The translations under genes were made by a program, and so were the position numbers. A stretch of 64,000 bases of DNA from positions 558,001 to 622,000 of the forward strand of contig JAKJHU010000062.1 of assembly GCA_022316685.1 (NCBI GenBank), written 5' to 3'. This document shows, piece after piece, positions 25,950 through 39,705 of this stretch; the stretch's first letter is position 1; every line of letters starts with the position of its first letter. A model generated the notes under the pieces. It saw only the letters and a list, made by a program, of their open reading frames with translations. It was not told where the DNA came from and searched no databases. The stretch is from Progne subis subis (Eukaryota; Chordata; Aves; Passeriformes; Hirundinidae).

Positions 25950-28061
25950 TTCCTAGACTGAAAGAAAAACAACCAGAGTCACAGTTGGATCAAGAGCAAC
26001 CAAAGCTCTTGGGTTGCATCCACTATAGCTGGAGGTAAATTGAAATAAATTTCCCATTCCACAGAGCTCTGTCAATCTCCTGGGAACTATACTGGCCTCC
26101 AGCAAGCCCAGACCTCCCGCACCATCTTATTTGACCTAACAGTCCACACACTTGGGTGGCCCAATTTGCAAACCAGCCTTATTTTTATGACAGTAGAAAA
26201 CACTAAATTATACTTGCGAAAGCTGGATATAGCCCCCAAAAAGATAGGAAAAAGAAACAAAAAATAAGCAAGAACGAAAGCAAGTGCAGTACCCAAGAAG
26301 GAAGGATTTGAATGAAGAAGACATTTAAATTTAAACTTGCTTTGGGCAAAGGGGCATACCCCACTGCATTTTGATTCTCTTTGGCACTTTCCCCTTTTAT
26401 TTTTTGAAACATCCAAGCCTACAGTAATATTGGCCAAGACACTCTCCTAGTCCCCACTAAAGAATCTCAAATACTCCGGATTTGCAAGCGTCAAACACCT
26501 GGCATAGTCTGGCAAAGAAAGACATTTCCTTTCCATTTTTCCTTTCCTGACACACGTTCCAGAAAAATGCCTCTTGCTGAGTTGGGCTGCCAAAGGCTGC
26601 AGTGATCCTGCTCCTCAGGCTCCTCCTCATGTTCAGGCTGCAGCAGGGTTCCCACATTTCATCATCACCGTTGTTTGAACAAGGACCTGTAGTTCTCCCT
26701 GGAATAACCTAAACCTGCCACAGGACAGCACAAAATCAGAGCATCCCCAAGACACATAAGAACCAACATTCACACCTAGAGAACTTTGCCTATGGTTTCA
26801 TGCAATTCTTTTTGGAATCTGTACCACACTCTTGACAAAGCCTAGAGCACAGGCAGGCCCCAAATGCTCAGCTTTCTGCTGATCTCTCAGACATAACTGG
26901 TGAAACATTTAAAAATTAATAAATCATACACTGCTTTAGGATCAAAAAATTGGAAACATCCTTCTTTTAAGCCTACTTACAGAGCTCCCTGGAGCACATT
27001 TATCACTGCAGGGCTAGAGGCTCACCTCCCACTACCACGGTGCACAGCTAAAAACTGCAACATCACAGAACAAAACCCAATCCCAGAGCATTGCAGAAGA
27101 TGGATTCCAAGTTACCCAGATAAAACAGGAGCAAATTTAATGTTCAGACCTTGACTGGCAAATAAAGCTGGATTTCTAAGAGCAGCTCTTAGGGTTCCAT
27201 AGAGCTTATCTCTCCCATGAACTCATGTGAGACTAAATGCCATGAGCCTGCCAATTCCACCTTCCCTGCTGTATCCCTTGTCTGGAATAAACCTTGTCTG
27301 CTTGTCATTGCAATTGCTTTCAGCTGCTTAAACTTATCTATCAGAGAGAGAATGCTGGGGGACCTCACTTCCATCTCCCCTTCCACACCCACACAATCCT
27401 GTGAAGATGCTGCTGTTCCACAGGTGCTGGCCTATCCAAAGGCCTCATTTCAGATTAGGTCTCAGGTGCCTATGAAAAAAATCCTCTCCTCCACACAAAC
27501 TCCCCAAAAAAACCACCTGGTTGCAATCACATCAGCTGCAATTAATAAAATTACATCATTCAAAAGCTTACCTAAAACGTCACAAATGAGGTTGCAATTA
27601 ATTAAAAAAAAAAAAAAAATGAAAATCAAACTTCTGGTACTCCACCAGAAAAATTAGCACTTTCTATCCAAGACATCACATCCTGCCATCTCCTTAATTT
27701 AAAAGCATTAATCTTGCTACTTTTTACACAGCAATAGCTTTACACTTTAGAAAGTAAGATAAATCAGGGAAAACAAGGAATCTAACCAGTAGGAATTACA
27801 TCTAGTTGAGCAGTCTGACACACAACTGCAGCTTGTGGCACTCTGAAAGCAACTCAGCAGACAGATGGAGAAAAGAAAACTCCAGTAAACGAGGTTTTAA
27901 CAGCAAGAGGCTTCACAACAAATTAGGCAGCAGTGGACTACCTGAACAATCCTGAAAATGCTGTGTTACACTGTTACCTTTAATTTGATCATATTTCGGA
28001 GCAGACCTGTTCCAACAGCACCCAGTGGTACAGAAGAGATCTACACTAAACTACAGTCTTA

Positions 28062-28081
28062 AAAACAAACAAACAAACAAA
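28062..28081. repeat. (AAAC)n microsatellite
   Basis: Five AAAC-type units, followed by a further A/C-rich stretch to about 28147. Confidence 0.9.
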
Positions 28082-28533
28082 CCCCCCATAAATAAAAGAA
28101 CAAAGGAAAACAAATTAAAAAGACAACCAAAAAACAACAACAAAACCACAGCCCTTTAATAAATAAGAATTCTGAAAAGTTAATCATACAAAATTTGAGT
28201 TTCCTTTGTAGCACAGCTGACTCTCCTTCAGTGTGAAGTTTTCAACTTTTTTTTTTTAAATTTCTCATTGATTTTCTGAATTTGTTCACATTATGACATA
28301 CATAGGATGCAGCCATCAAAGTGCTGAAAAGACACTGATGAGCACAGCGTATGTGTTCTGTATAGATAATGGATATATGTTTAGTATTATATGTAAATAA
28401 ATACATATTATACAGAATATCCTGTTCTCTAGTCTATCAACCATATCTTATCACACAGTGAAACTAAACAGACACATACCTTTAATTGTTAGCAGTTTTA
28501 AGGATTTGTGGCTGTTTTGGAAATCTCAGTAGG

Positions 28534-28580
28534 CAGCACCAGGGAAAGGTAAAAACCCACTGCCAGTAAGTTTATTAAAC
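28534..28580. repeat. 47-bp duplicated sequence, copy 1
   Basis: Starts CAGCACCAGGGAAAGG and ends AAGTTTATTAAAC. It is identical except for one base to 30865-30911. The flanks do not match. Origin not recognised. Confidence 0.9.
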
Positions 28581-30864
28581 AGCACAAGTGATATCCAATT
28601 AAATAACACACAATGCCTCTTCACTGGGGGGATGATGAAACCCATCGACCTGAAAACACTCTCCTCAGTTTAGCTCCTGATTCAAAGACATTGATGTGAC
28701 ATTTAACGACCTCCAGTCTCACGCTGTGTCCTTTTCCCTTTTCAGGTACTGTTCTGTCCTCATATTTTGTCCACAGTAAAAGGAGCATGTGAGAGCTTGA
28801 TGCTTGCCCTAAGGTAAGGTGCACAGAATTTGAGCTAGATGCATGAATTCTCCGTAGAAGGATCTGCATCTTCCACACACACTTATCCTGTGCCTCCTCC
28901 TAAGAACTCAGACACAAAGAAAAGCTCAATGTGTACGGCAAGTATCACTCTGAGGGAGGGACAGACATTTCTCACAGAGCAGCATGCTGAAGTGCAGCTC
29001 TTCTCTCTTGCAGCCTGCTTCCAAACCTTATTTGACCTTGTGCTTTGTTGTTACACCACAGGCAGATGCAATTTCCAGTGCCTCATATTTTATTGCTGTG
29101 TTACCACCAGGAGCAGCCCGCTGGTCATTACTACATGTACTCTTACTCATGCATGAGAGCCTGCTGTCTCCCATTTACACACACACTCCAGGCTAAGCCT
29201 AGTTAATCTATCACTATCTCAGGGCTGGAAAACAAAGCCGGAGTTGGAAAAAAAAAAATCTTACAAAATTTTTCCTTTCACGTAATCATCTCAAAGGCAG
29301 CTGCCTGATAAAACAGGCTTAGCACAGTGAATACTTTGTTAATTTAGAAATTCTAGCACAGCTAACTCAAGCATCAGCCCTAGACATGCTGTACTCTCTG
29401 CTGCTAAAACAGGACTTTCCGATAACTTGTGTTTACTGAAGGACTTGCTTAATGCATCAGCCCCTGGATTTCTCATGGAACCTTGCTAATAATAGTGAAC
29501 AGGTCCAGAAGACTGGAGTCATTTGGGGTCGTTTATCTAACAGTATTAAACAGATCAGGAATGCAGCAAAACCGGCGATCATGCCAGAACCCAGAAGTTC
29601 ATGCAGAGGTAACTAAGAGTCCCCTGACCAGCAGGACAAACGAGAGGCAGAACAAGACATTAACAGCAGGACAAGTTGCCTTTTTAACATGGTTTGTGGG
29701 CACATTTCCCCCTTAGTGATGGGGAGGGGGAATTTCTCCAGTGATGAAGTAATCAGAGATTTCTTAAGGCTGTAGACCTTTACTGTTTCCCCCTTTAACT
29801 GCAAAAGTGTTCTTTCTCTTTAAAAGAATGAACACATCCAAACGAGACATCCAATATGGCATGGTGTAATCCATTAGACCTACAAGCTGACTTTACACTG
29901 AGAAAAACAGAGCCTGTCTGCATAACAAGCACAAAGGGATCTTTATCACAGGCACTCTCCAGTCTGGTATCATGTCCTTTCTCTGATGCACCTGGCTGAA
30001 GAAAAGCCCTGGTGCCACAGCAGAAAATCGACTGCGAGGAATTCACATCTTGCATCAGTGTAACACCTTGAGAAAATTTCACTCTTCCAGACCCAGATGA
30101 ACTGACAAAAGAAGTTTATCTCCAGAGAGTACCTTTCCAACAAATTCACCACAGAGCACTCAGATGATTACACATTAATTCTCTCACACAGGATTAGGTT
30201 AACCTGAACAGTTAAGATAGTCAGTCTCATGTACATAGGAGATACACTTTACATCCCTGTCTCTGAAAAAAGACCCAAGTTTCTCTAGTCACTTCTTGAT
30301 AAAGCTTGCGTGAACAGTAAACAAACAGCACCCTTCCTTTGTGGAAGACTTAAGACAAAATGGATTTTTGTTCCTCAAAACATTTTAGAAAATAGAGCGG
30401 GAAAAGCTGTGTATGTTGATCAGTAGAAAAGATTTATCAGATACAGACCTGTGGAACAACATCTAAGTATTGGGTCTCAGTTCCTTTTCTATATGGATTT
30501 TTTGAAGTCAATTGTGCATTGAGTCACACAAACCCCTACACCATGTTTCTGTGACATTTTAACACGTGTTAAGCAAGTGTGGCTAATTTTTTGTAACAAT
30601 TTTTAAAAGTGGTTGGGACCCTTTCTGATTGTTATAGCGTAACACTTACAGTGCTGGAATGGAAGGGCAGCTTGAAATCACATTCTTATATTCAGAGGTC
30701 ATCAGCAGAATTAAAGCTTCAAGCAGTTATGGATATGAAGAAGGTTCTAAGAAGCACATTCCTTCACTCCTCCCTTCTCCTCATTCTTACTTGGTGCTGT
30801 TAATCTCAGGGATCAAATTGCATCAGCTTTGGCAAACATGTCATGCTTTGGTGAGTGTGACTGC

Positions 30865-30911
30865 CAGCACCAGGAAAAGGTAAAAACCCACTGCCAGTAA
30901 GTTTATTAAAC
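30865..30911. repeat. 47-bp duplicated sequence, copy 2
   Basis: Starts CAGCACCAGGAAAAGG and ends AAGTTTATTAAAC, in the same orientation as copy 1 and 2,331 bp away. Only one base differs (G to A at the eleventh position). Confidence 0.9.
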
Positions 30912-33437
30912 CATGCAGTAACAGAACACAGGTCTTCTGCCTCCAAACCCTGTGTGCTCACTGCTGCTTTGGGAACTTACAGCACAGCTGGCCTCAGGGA
31001 AACGGAGTCGGAGGAAACACGGAGGACTGCAGCTGCATGGCAAAAATGGAAAAATTTGGAGTAGATGTTGAATCATGATAACCCACAAAGAAGAAACCCT
31101 CTGGACACCAACAGAGGATGCATATGAAATGATTTTTCTGTTCTACCACCACCACAGAGTGGTGAAAAGCCTCCAGATAGGGATGATGTTTAAGCACTGG
31201 AAATCTAACGAAGGTCAGAACAGAAGCAAAGTGGCAATGTCAGAGCACCTTTCACGCTTTTTCCCTGTGAATCATCTGTTCCTTTCTTTCCCCTTTTCTG
31301 TTAAAAAAAAAACCCAAACAAGCTAGCAAAAAAGCCCTAAAACAAAACCAAATCAGTATGGCTTCTTCTGTAGTATGACCACAAAAAAGGCCCCAAACTG
31401 AAGCCAACTGATCTTCAAAGGAGGAAAGAGGAAGAAAGTGCACACAAGAACAGAAGGATATGTTGACTTTTGGATTTATACTCTTAAAATATACAATCAC
31501 TCAAAACACACATCATCTGTCCCACTGACAGCTAAAACTCTGTCCCCTGTTATAAAAGAAACTGATGAAGTGCAGATGGCAGCTTGTGTATTGAGTTGGC
31601 TGCTTCATAAACTGTAATTATGGTGGATATGAAATGGATCACCTCATCCATCTGGAATAAAAAATGGGATTATCACTTGGCAATTTTTTTTTCTTTATAG
31701 GACTGCAAAATATCTTGCCTGTCGCTACTTTTTGGCATGGCTCGAGTTTAACAATGAAATATAAAAGAATGCAGAGTTCAGACTATCTTTTATTTACAGA
31801 AGTGATAAATTAACCACTGGAAAGATAAAACCTGCCCAAGAAATCATTTCTCCTCGCTGACCTCATGCTTAGGCACTGCTTGGAATGAAATCAGCTTTGG
31901 AAAAAGTTATCCATAATTGAAAACAAATGGTGACCATGCACAAAAAAGATACACCAATAACTGTCTTGTAATTTCAAGAGTTTCCTAAGCTCCATGGAAG
32001 CCTGAACCTTTCCTACGTATGCAGCCAGAATCTAGTGACATACTCACCATCACTTGCCAGATTGCTGTCATGTGTACAGCACACATCAACCAGTGATTTG
32101 TTTGTTAAAAGAAAAAAGTAATAGGAAAAATGCGCTCCTTTTGGCTGTGCAAACCACAAAACAATAGATCTCATGATAAAGTTGACACTACATCCTATGA
32201 TACACACAAAGGGACCATGGAATACACATTATTGCGACTCAAATCACCCCTAACATGAGCTGACCTTCGGCTTTGTGCTACACAGGCAATCTGTGACTTT
32301 GTTACTCAGCATTTGTGTACTCACATTCAGGAGGCATTTCAGGGATGAACCCAAAATAGCTACCCAACTTACAGAACTCAGAACCTAAAGGTTATTAGCG
32401 GATGCCACTGCTATTGGGGGCAAGGAGGAAATCCACATGGAGAGAAGTGCACGCTCCACTTAAGACAAAGATGCTGATCAGAAAGCTTTTTAATACAGGA
32501 AAAACAACTTGCACCATAGAGTACAAACGAGACGATTTCTTCTTCAACTTCTAATTAGCTCTTTGCCAATAACAAAAAACCCTCAAAACCACATGGATCA
32601 TTTGAAAAAAAACTTACTTCACACAAACGTGGAAAAAATAATTTTATCACTGCAAAAACTCCCCCAGAACACCTCAGTCCAGTTCTCAGATGTGAATCAT
32701 TTACCCCAATCCCATTATTTCTAGATTCATAATCATCCCTTGCCTTTCATATGATGGCAGAACAAGTAATTAATTCTATACTTCTGCTTTGGCAGTGTTT
32801 GCACCCATTTTGGGTGACTACTGAGTTGAACAACACTGAATTTGGCCCAACAAATTCTTACATAGCTGAGATGTTTGCCAAGCCTCCCCCTCACCCTTCC
32901 AACAAACACATGTTCATTCCCCATCAAATCAAGAACTGGACTTGCAGGCAGAGAAAAGAGGCTGTGTAAAAAAACCTCCCTCTTACCACCCTCCCCCTGC
33001 CACAGCCATGGTAAGATTTAAGTCTAAATTGAGGGGTTGCCTTCATATCACACTTATCTGCCATTAACCTCACATATTTTTAGCCTTCATTGCTGTCTAA
33101 AAACTGGAAAGTATGACCCCAGTGTACTGAGCTCTACCTGAAAGTGCAAAGAGCCCAAGACTAACCACGAGTGCACCAGACACTTGGCAATGACGTAACT
33201 GGAATCCCTAGAAAGCCACAGAGGGTGGTGAGAAATGCCACTTTCCAGGCAACTGCTGAACAATGCAATGAGAGCACCAAACAAAGGCCTTGGGATGACA
33301 GAAGGCTCAGGGTCTAAAATTCCTGGGTGAGGTGTGGGGCACTGCTGTGTCCTTCCTCATGTAGCCATGCAAGACTGTTTTTGGGGTGTCAGCTTGAATT
33401 TCAGGCTTCAAGCATAGGCAAGAGAGAGACACTGCAC

Positions 33438-33600
33438 ATCACAGAATCATGGAACAGTCAGGGTTAGAAAAGATCTCTAAGATCCAACTGTTAACCCAGC
33501 AATGCCTTGCTCATCACTCAACTGTGTCCCCCACGTAATACATTGACGATTTTGGAACACTTCCAAGGTTGGTGACTCACCCACTTCCCTGGGAATGTCA
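33438..33600 (-). mobile_element. CR1 LINE fragment, older copy
   Basis: Reverse-complement CR1 3' end: ATCACAGAATCATGGAACAG, GGTTAGAAAAGATCTCTAAG, then a diverged body with CCACTTCCCTGGGAATGTC. More mutated than the copies at 8.7 and 19.2 kb. The inner limit is approximate. Confidence 0.8.
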
Positions 33601-36427
33601 CAGCTCCGTGTTTACTGCATTATCCTGCGCCACTCCTGCAGCGATGAAAACCAATTCCCTTCCTTAGTAGGAACAGAACCACGTCCCACCATCTCTCATT
33701 TACTGAAGGGTAAAGGTTATGTAGGTCATTGCTACAAAACAGCAAAGTGTTGGGGCATCAAAAGCCATTAGAGACCTCAGACCAACCAAGAAATACAGAA
33801 AAAAAGTAAACCAAGTAACACCACTTTTTGGAAAAAGGGTTTTTTTCCAGAGTTCTACAAACACTACCAGACAATTCTAAGGGCAACTGCAGCTGTTAGT
33901 TTTTCTTTAACCCTGCCTTGCACATGGTTACCCATCTTACAGACAAAAATTTCATTTTCCTGTGAAATGGTTACTCAGATGCAGAAGAAACCAAGGTTCT
34001 GATTCCAGCAGCATTTTTTCGTGGATAGTAATCTGAAAAGCTTTGCAATTTACAGGAACATAAAAGTTGTTTGGGTTGGGTCTGTTTTGTTTTTAAGCTC
34101 ATGCTGAAATTGCCCAATTTTTCATTTTGGGAAGGGGAAAAAGCCCAAACACCAATAATCTGATTAACTAAACAATTATATTTGATATGTAACCTACGTG
34201 AACAAGAAAACACAGGATTCCTGCCAAGCCCCTTTAGGAAAATGATCATGTGGTCAGAGATGCAATCTTGGGCATCACTAGCAAAGAAAAGGTACTCAGA
34301 GAAGAAAGTGCCCAAGCACCATAATTACCCAGGCACATTTTACAAAACATGATAATGTTCAGTCTTTTCAGTACTTGGGTAATAAGCTAACTTCTTTCAA
34401 GAATTTTCAGTCTTAGGAGTCAGTTTTATTAAAAGAGAAAGCAGTTTCTCTTCTCCTCTGCAAAACGTGAGAGACACAGACCAACCAGAAAAGCAATGAG
34501 GAGAGCTGCAGTTAATTAATACACAACTGATCTTGCATCAACAAACCAAACTACACTCAAGGAGGCCGGTTTAGAAAAGCAACTGAACACCTTCAGCAAT
34601 CCCAGCATCAAGTGATAAATTAATTTCTGCACAGTTTAGTGTGGTAGGCTGCTGCCACCTTTTGGTTACAAACTGCTGTGAAATTAGGTTAGATCCTAAA
34701 ACACAGGCACAGTGGAAATGTACTGTGACGTGTGGGATCTGAGCACCTGGGAGAACAGTGGGGTGGGACAGGAACATCATTTGTACTTTATGTAAACCGC
34801 ACAGTGTGTGGCTGCATGTCTTGGTATTTACTTGGTATTTATTTACTGCTTTCCAGCCTAAAATATCTTTGAATCCTCTAGTGCTGAAATCAGCTCCCAC
34901 TGGATTGCATGTAACAGTTACTGAATCATGAAATACTTTCTTAGGTTAAAATTAACAAATATTTTAGCCAAGAAAAAAAGAAAAAGGGTCCAAGGAGATA
35001 AATACATCAGTAACTACTATGAGCAGTTTGTACAGCTTGTAGTAATTACCCAGCTGAGGCATCAGCCAAGGTAAGCTTTTGTTTGCACCTTTCCCCCACG
35101 GCAACTCACTTCTGAACAAAAAGAAAGGCAGTTTAGTTTGACAGAGGTCACCTTTTACCCACCAACCAGCTCTCTGAAATTTTTACAACATACACGCAGC
35201 ATTTATCTGCATCTGCCCATTTTAAAAGCTATTTGTAACTAGTCAATGAGATAGAAAACACACAAAGAACTACCACCACGATGGATTTGACCCATAGAGC
35301 CTATGTTACACCTCCAGCAGCCAATCCATACAGCTCTGCCCATGAGGAAAGTCTGCCCACACTCTGAGCTCAGACTGTAACATAAATCTCCAGTCTCCAA
35401 ATCAATGGCAAACTCTCAATAACTGTAGAGGGAACAGCTACAACAAAACTAATGGATGAGCACAGGATTATTAAAAACGCTTCAGATCTATGATGCTCTT
35501 TTCTTAAGGCCACACAACCCCATCAAATGTTACCTGACTGAGGCAGCACTGGTGTCTGGGCAGCGAGGACATGGAATCCATGGATGGCTGCACAGCACAA
35601 TGAAAAGGCAGCAACACCACATGATGGCTCCAAGGATGGAGGCAGAGGAAAAATTTTAATAAGTAATTACACATGAACTTGCTCATTGTCAGCAGAATGT
35701 CTCCTGACATCCTTTTCTGCTTTCCTACCTCCTCACTTGTTTAAAAAGAAAGAATCCAGCTGCAGGCAACTGCTAATTAAATACTTGGGCTTTCAGCTAG
35801 TTACTGTATGCACACATCTGCTCTGCCATAAACAGTTTTAAGTGTAATTGACTTATTTTCCATGCTTTAGGAGAGAATATTTATGACATGAAGAAAGAAA
35901 AAGCAAGCAGGGTCAAAGCCCCTGCCTCATATTCACTAGAAAGTAAAAGCTGCAAAGTGTTTAAAAATTACAACTGTTTAAAATGCTTTTATTGCTATGG
36001 GGCAGTCTTGAATTTCACATTCCAAAGCTTTGCTCCCCAAAATTTACTAATTTTTTGGCCTTGAAATGATGTAAGCCTGAATATACATTTCAGTGCCTTA
36101 ACACATTTAAGTGGCTCATGTTGAGCATTTTGGCTTAAGTGAATCACAAGCAACATCACGTTCCATTCCCCTTGATTGCACAATCTGGGTTTCAGACAAC
36201 AGATTTGAACAGAGGTAGACAAGTCAAATACTCATAATGATGTCCTCCTGAAGTCAACAAGGCATTGGTCAGACTCCATATGTCTATGCAAATCCCACTG
36301 AGCCACATGAGCTTAGACACGACATTTCATGGATGAAACAAACCAAAAAACACGACTGAGCAGCGACATTGAAGAAAAAGCAGCTCTCAGAGTCTGGATG
36401 GGGCATTCAATTTCTAGTACCATGTCC
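33601..36427. other. Intergenic sequence, nothing recognised
   Basis: AT-rich sequence between a CR1 fragment and an LTR relic. The minus-strand ORFs at 33971-34315 and 34571-34900 show no recognisable domain. Confidence 0.65.
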
Positions 36428-36662
36428 TAATTTCAGCTGGGATGGAGTTTATTTTCTTCCTAGCAGTTGGTACAGTGCTTTTGGATGACAAATGTGCTGG
36501 TATCACACTGATGGTCAACTTTTTGCTGAGCAGAGCTTACCCTCAGTCAAGGACTTGTCAGCTGCTCATGCTGACCTGCCAGGGAGCAGATGGGGGTGCC
36601 CACAACAGAACCAGGGGAGCTGACCCAACTGACCTAAGGGATATTCTTTCATCATTTCACAA
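36428..36662 (+). mobile_element. Solo LTR relic of an avian endogenous retrovirus (ERVL-like)
   Basis: The stretch starting AATTTCAGCTGGGATGGAGT, followed by TTTTCTTCCTAGCAGTTGGT, ACACTGATGGT, TTTTTGCTGAGCAG, AGTCAAGGACTTGTCAGCTG, CTCATGCTGACCTGCCAG and GCTGACCCAACTGACCTAAG GGATATTC, resembles a common avian ERVL-type LTR as I remember it. No internal retroviral genes, primer-binding site or second LTR are seen, so it is a diverged, probably solo or truncated copy with no coding capacity. Ends are approximate. Confidence 0.65.
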
Positions 36663-39600
36663 GGCCTCCAAGTGGATCTTTTTCTCCAAGTCTCACTCTT
36701 TGAGACAGCCAGTAGCCCTTGATTAGTCAGAAGGGCAACTGACTGTCTCAAATGATGCAGTTCTGACAGAGAAGGTACAACTGACACTGAAGGCTTCAAA
36801 CATCACCTTGTTAACTGAAAGTTTCTCATACCTTTTCTGTGCAGCCTCCCACAGGCAGCTCCACACAGCTCTGGCTCTTTCTCTCCTTCTTCTCTCTTAC
36901 TTCTGCAGTTCCAGCTTGCTCCTTCCTGTCCGTGGCACGGCCACCTAACCCTGTCTGTCCCTCACACTCCCTCCCGTCCCTTCCTCCTCACAGCACTGCC
37001 AGCAAACTCCAACTGACCACTCTCCCAGCTAATTCACTCTTTTATCACACTCACAACAAGGCTGTTCCCACTCTTTGGTAATTAACACAGCTGCAGTGTA
37101 TTGGGGGCAAGACTGCCTTCAGCACTCTATCTGTCCTCCCCCACACAGTTCTTCACAGCAAATCTATTTGGGATCTCTGATCTTCCACTGAGCCTACAAA
37201 CACAGGCAAACACCAAAATGAAAGGATATTAAAATCTGACAATTCTTCTGAACAGCATCCAATGGACAGGACTCAAATCTCCTGTACACAAGCCAAGCCA
37301 AGGGGATGTTATCAGCAATTATCTCTCATTTGGGAAGAAATAAACAGATTTATCATATTACTTAGTATTTGTTGCTTTACTACTGAGGAGGATTTACAAA
37401 AGTTCAAAGGGCCAGTTTTAGAATTAGGAAAAACAAATAATGTAGCATCAATCACAGCACATTAATCTTCACAAACAACTGCAGGACTTGAATTTATCCA
37501 CAACTGGCTGACAACCAACAGCCCACTTTTTGTACATAATCAACACAATTTTATTCTCTTTATTCTTAGATTTCCTTACTCCACTCTAAGTTACATCAGT
37601 CACATCCTGATTTTAACTCTTCTCTAGGTAAGAGTTAGAGGTAAGTGCATGGATGTATGTGGGGGAGAAGGGGAAATGAGCCTCAGATCTCTAGATCCCA
37701 GCTCCTTCCATAGAGCTGGGCATGGTATTATGAACTCTCAACCTTCAGCAGCCACCAAACTCACAAGCAGCATCTCCTTCCCTTCTTTATCCGAGTCTGC
37801 ACCCAAGGTTCAACATCAGCTCCTGGGCTGGGTCACTCCACGAGCTCCATGAGGACAGCTCAGCACCAGGAGCCTTGTGAATAACAACAAATAACTCCCA
37901 ATTCTGCCATCACCCCCCTGAAAGGCCAGTAAGCTGCTATATATCAGAACTGCTATCTATTTTTAAGTACTTTCAGAAATTATAAATTAAACTACTTTGA
38001 GGTTGCAATACAAGTTTTGTGTTGCTTAGAACAGTAGTGCAGGTGGTGCTTATCTCCCCCACTCCCAGAACACAGAATTTTTAATAAAAGTTGATTCAAC
38101 GAAGTTTACCAGAATATTCTTTGCTTGGAATAAACAAACACCAATGGCTGAAAGAAGCTGTAGATTCAGCTGCTTTTTTAAAAGCCAACTTTCCTATTAT
38201 ACAATTTCTTTCTGTTGTACTTGTCACACATTGATGTGACAAGAGGAATACTTAGGATAGGTTCACTCACAAATTTAAAATGTCAAGGCAAGAAAGCATT
38301 AAATGAGAATAAACCATCAATTTCAGACTGAAGTATTACACAAGACCAGTCTTCTGCACTAATTAATTCATACACAGTACTGAAAAGCTGAAAGGAACAG
38401 AAATCAACCACTTGAATTTTGATTATTAAAAACAATGCATGTTTGAACACAATGCACCTGTTTGTTCCAAATGAAGCTAGTCCAGAATTAATGTGCAATT
38501 CAATTTGAAATGACTGATATAATTACTTCACTGACTGTAAAGGAAATATATAGTGCAACCTATTACACATTTTGGCCAAAATTTGAAAGAGCCGCAGTAA
38601 TTTGAGAAAATTATATTCAAAGTAAGTATAAGAAAAATCCCAATTTGTTTCTGCTCTGTCTTTAATAAACAGATTACTAAGGTCCCTTAGCAAACAGAGT
38701 TAAGATCTAATATCCATCATTCAGCTGTGTGCCATGACCAAATGCCAGCAAGTTTTCCCCAGACAAGAATTTCCATCCACTTAAGCAACAAACCCTCACT
38801 CAAAACTCCTGTTACTCCCGTTTTAGAAAACTGTATAATTCAAGCCGACACATTCCAAAAGAATTGGATTTTAAACCCAGATATTTGTGTGCACTGCAAC
38901 TCCTGAAAAGTGCAAATTTCAAGGAGCTGACATTTCTCTACAAAGAAAATAAACACTCGAGCTGGGAGGGAACGCAATCTGTAGATGTCTGGAAAACATA
39001 ACATTACAAAAATGTTCTTGAGAAAGATAGGGAGAAACCTTTAAATGTTACATCCCAAACATCCCAAAACAAAGCACATGGAATTACTTAAAAGGGGAGA
39101 GGCCAATTATTTCAGAAACGCTTTTCAAGTGTAAGAATAAGATTATTTTCAGAACAAAGTGATCAGCACCCTGTGGCAGTTCCATGTACCTGGTATTCCC
39201 ACAAAAGTGAAATATACCCAGGGGCACACACAAAAACGGCAGCAGAGCTTTAGAGAACAGGACTGGCATTTGAAACAAAACACCACCTAATTAATTCCAA
39301 AATTTGTAGAATGCAAATAACTTTCAAGCATAAATAGTTTTAGCAACTGACTTTGATAACTACAAGGTAAAAACCAGCCAAATACCCACTTACCTTCTGA
39401 CTTTTATGGAAAGTTCAATTAACTCCAGTGTAACCATTTCTTCACAGATGTTTGTTACTTAAACTGATTTTTCCTTCCAAAGCAGAAACTCTGCCATCAG
39501 AACACCAGATAGCAGTTTTCACAAACCCAGGAAAAGTCACATTTTACATGAACACCGCATTACTTGAATCCATGAATTCCCACTTCTGTAAAGGTGTGTG

Positions 39601-39699
39601 TTACAACTTACACAGGCAACAGTGTCGTTTTTATATTTGTTTTTGAAAACTCCATTGAAATCTTACAATTTTGAAGCTTATGAGGTTTGTTTGCTTTGT
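36663..39699. other. Intergenic or distal 3' UTR sequence
   Basis: Nothing recognised. The part above about 38 kb has the same AT-rich, repeat-poor character as the AEBP2 3' UTR, so the UTR or a longer poly(A) isoform may extend into it. Confidence 0.5.
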
Positions 39700-39705
39700 T
39701 TTATT
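39700..39705 (-). terminator. Candidate poly(A) signal AATAAA
   Basis: Canonical hexamer on the AEBP2 sense strand about 2.1 kb after the stop codon. No clear GT-rich downstream element is visible, so use is uncertain. Confidence 0.3.

Larger units (their letters stand above)
19302..33437. other. Intergenic sequence, no gene recognised
   Basis: Somewhat GC-richer between 21.6 and 23.7 kb, without a CpG island or promoter that I can see. Holds the 47-bp direct repeat pair, several A-tracts (20562-20581, 22590-22615, 27602-27619) and a possible conserved block near 31560-31810. ORFs such as + 27217-27657 (146 codons) lack any recognisable feature. Confidence 0.65.
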
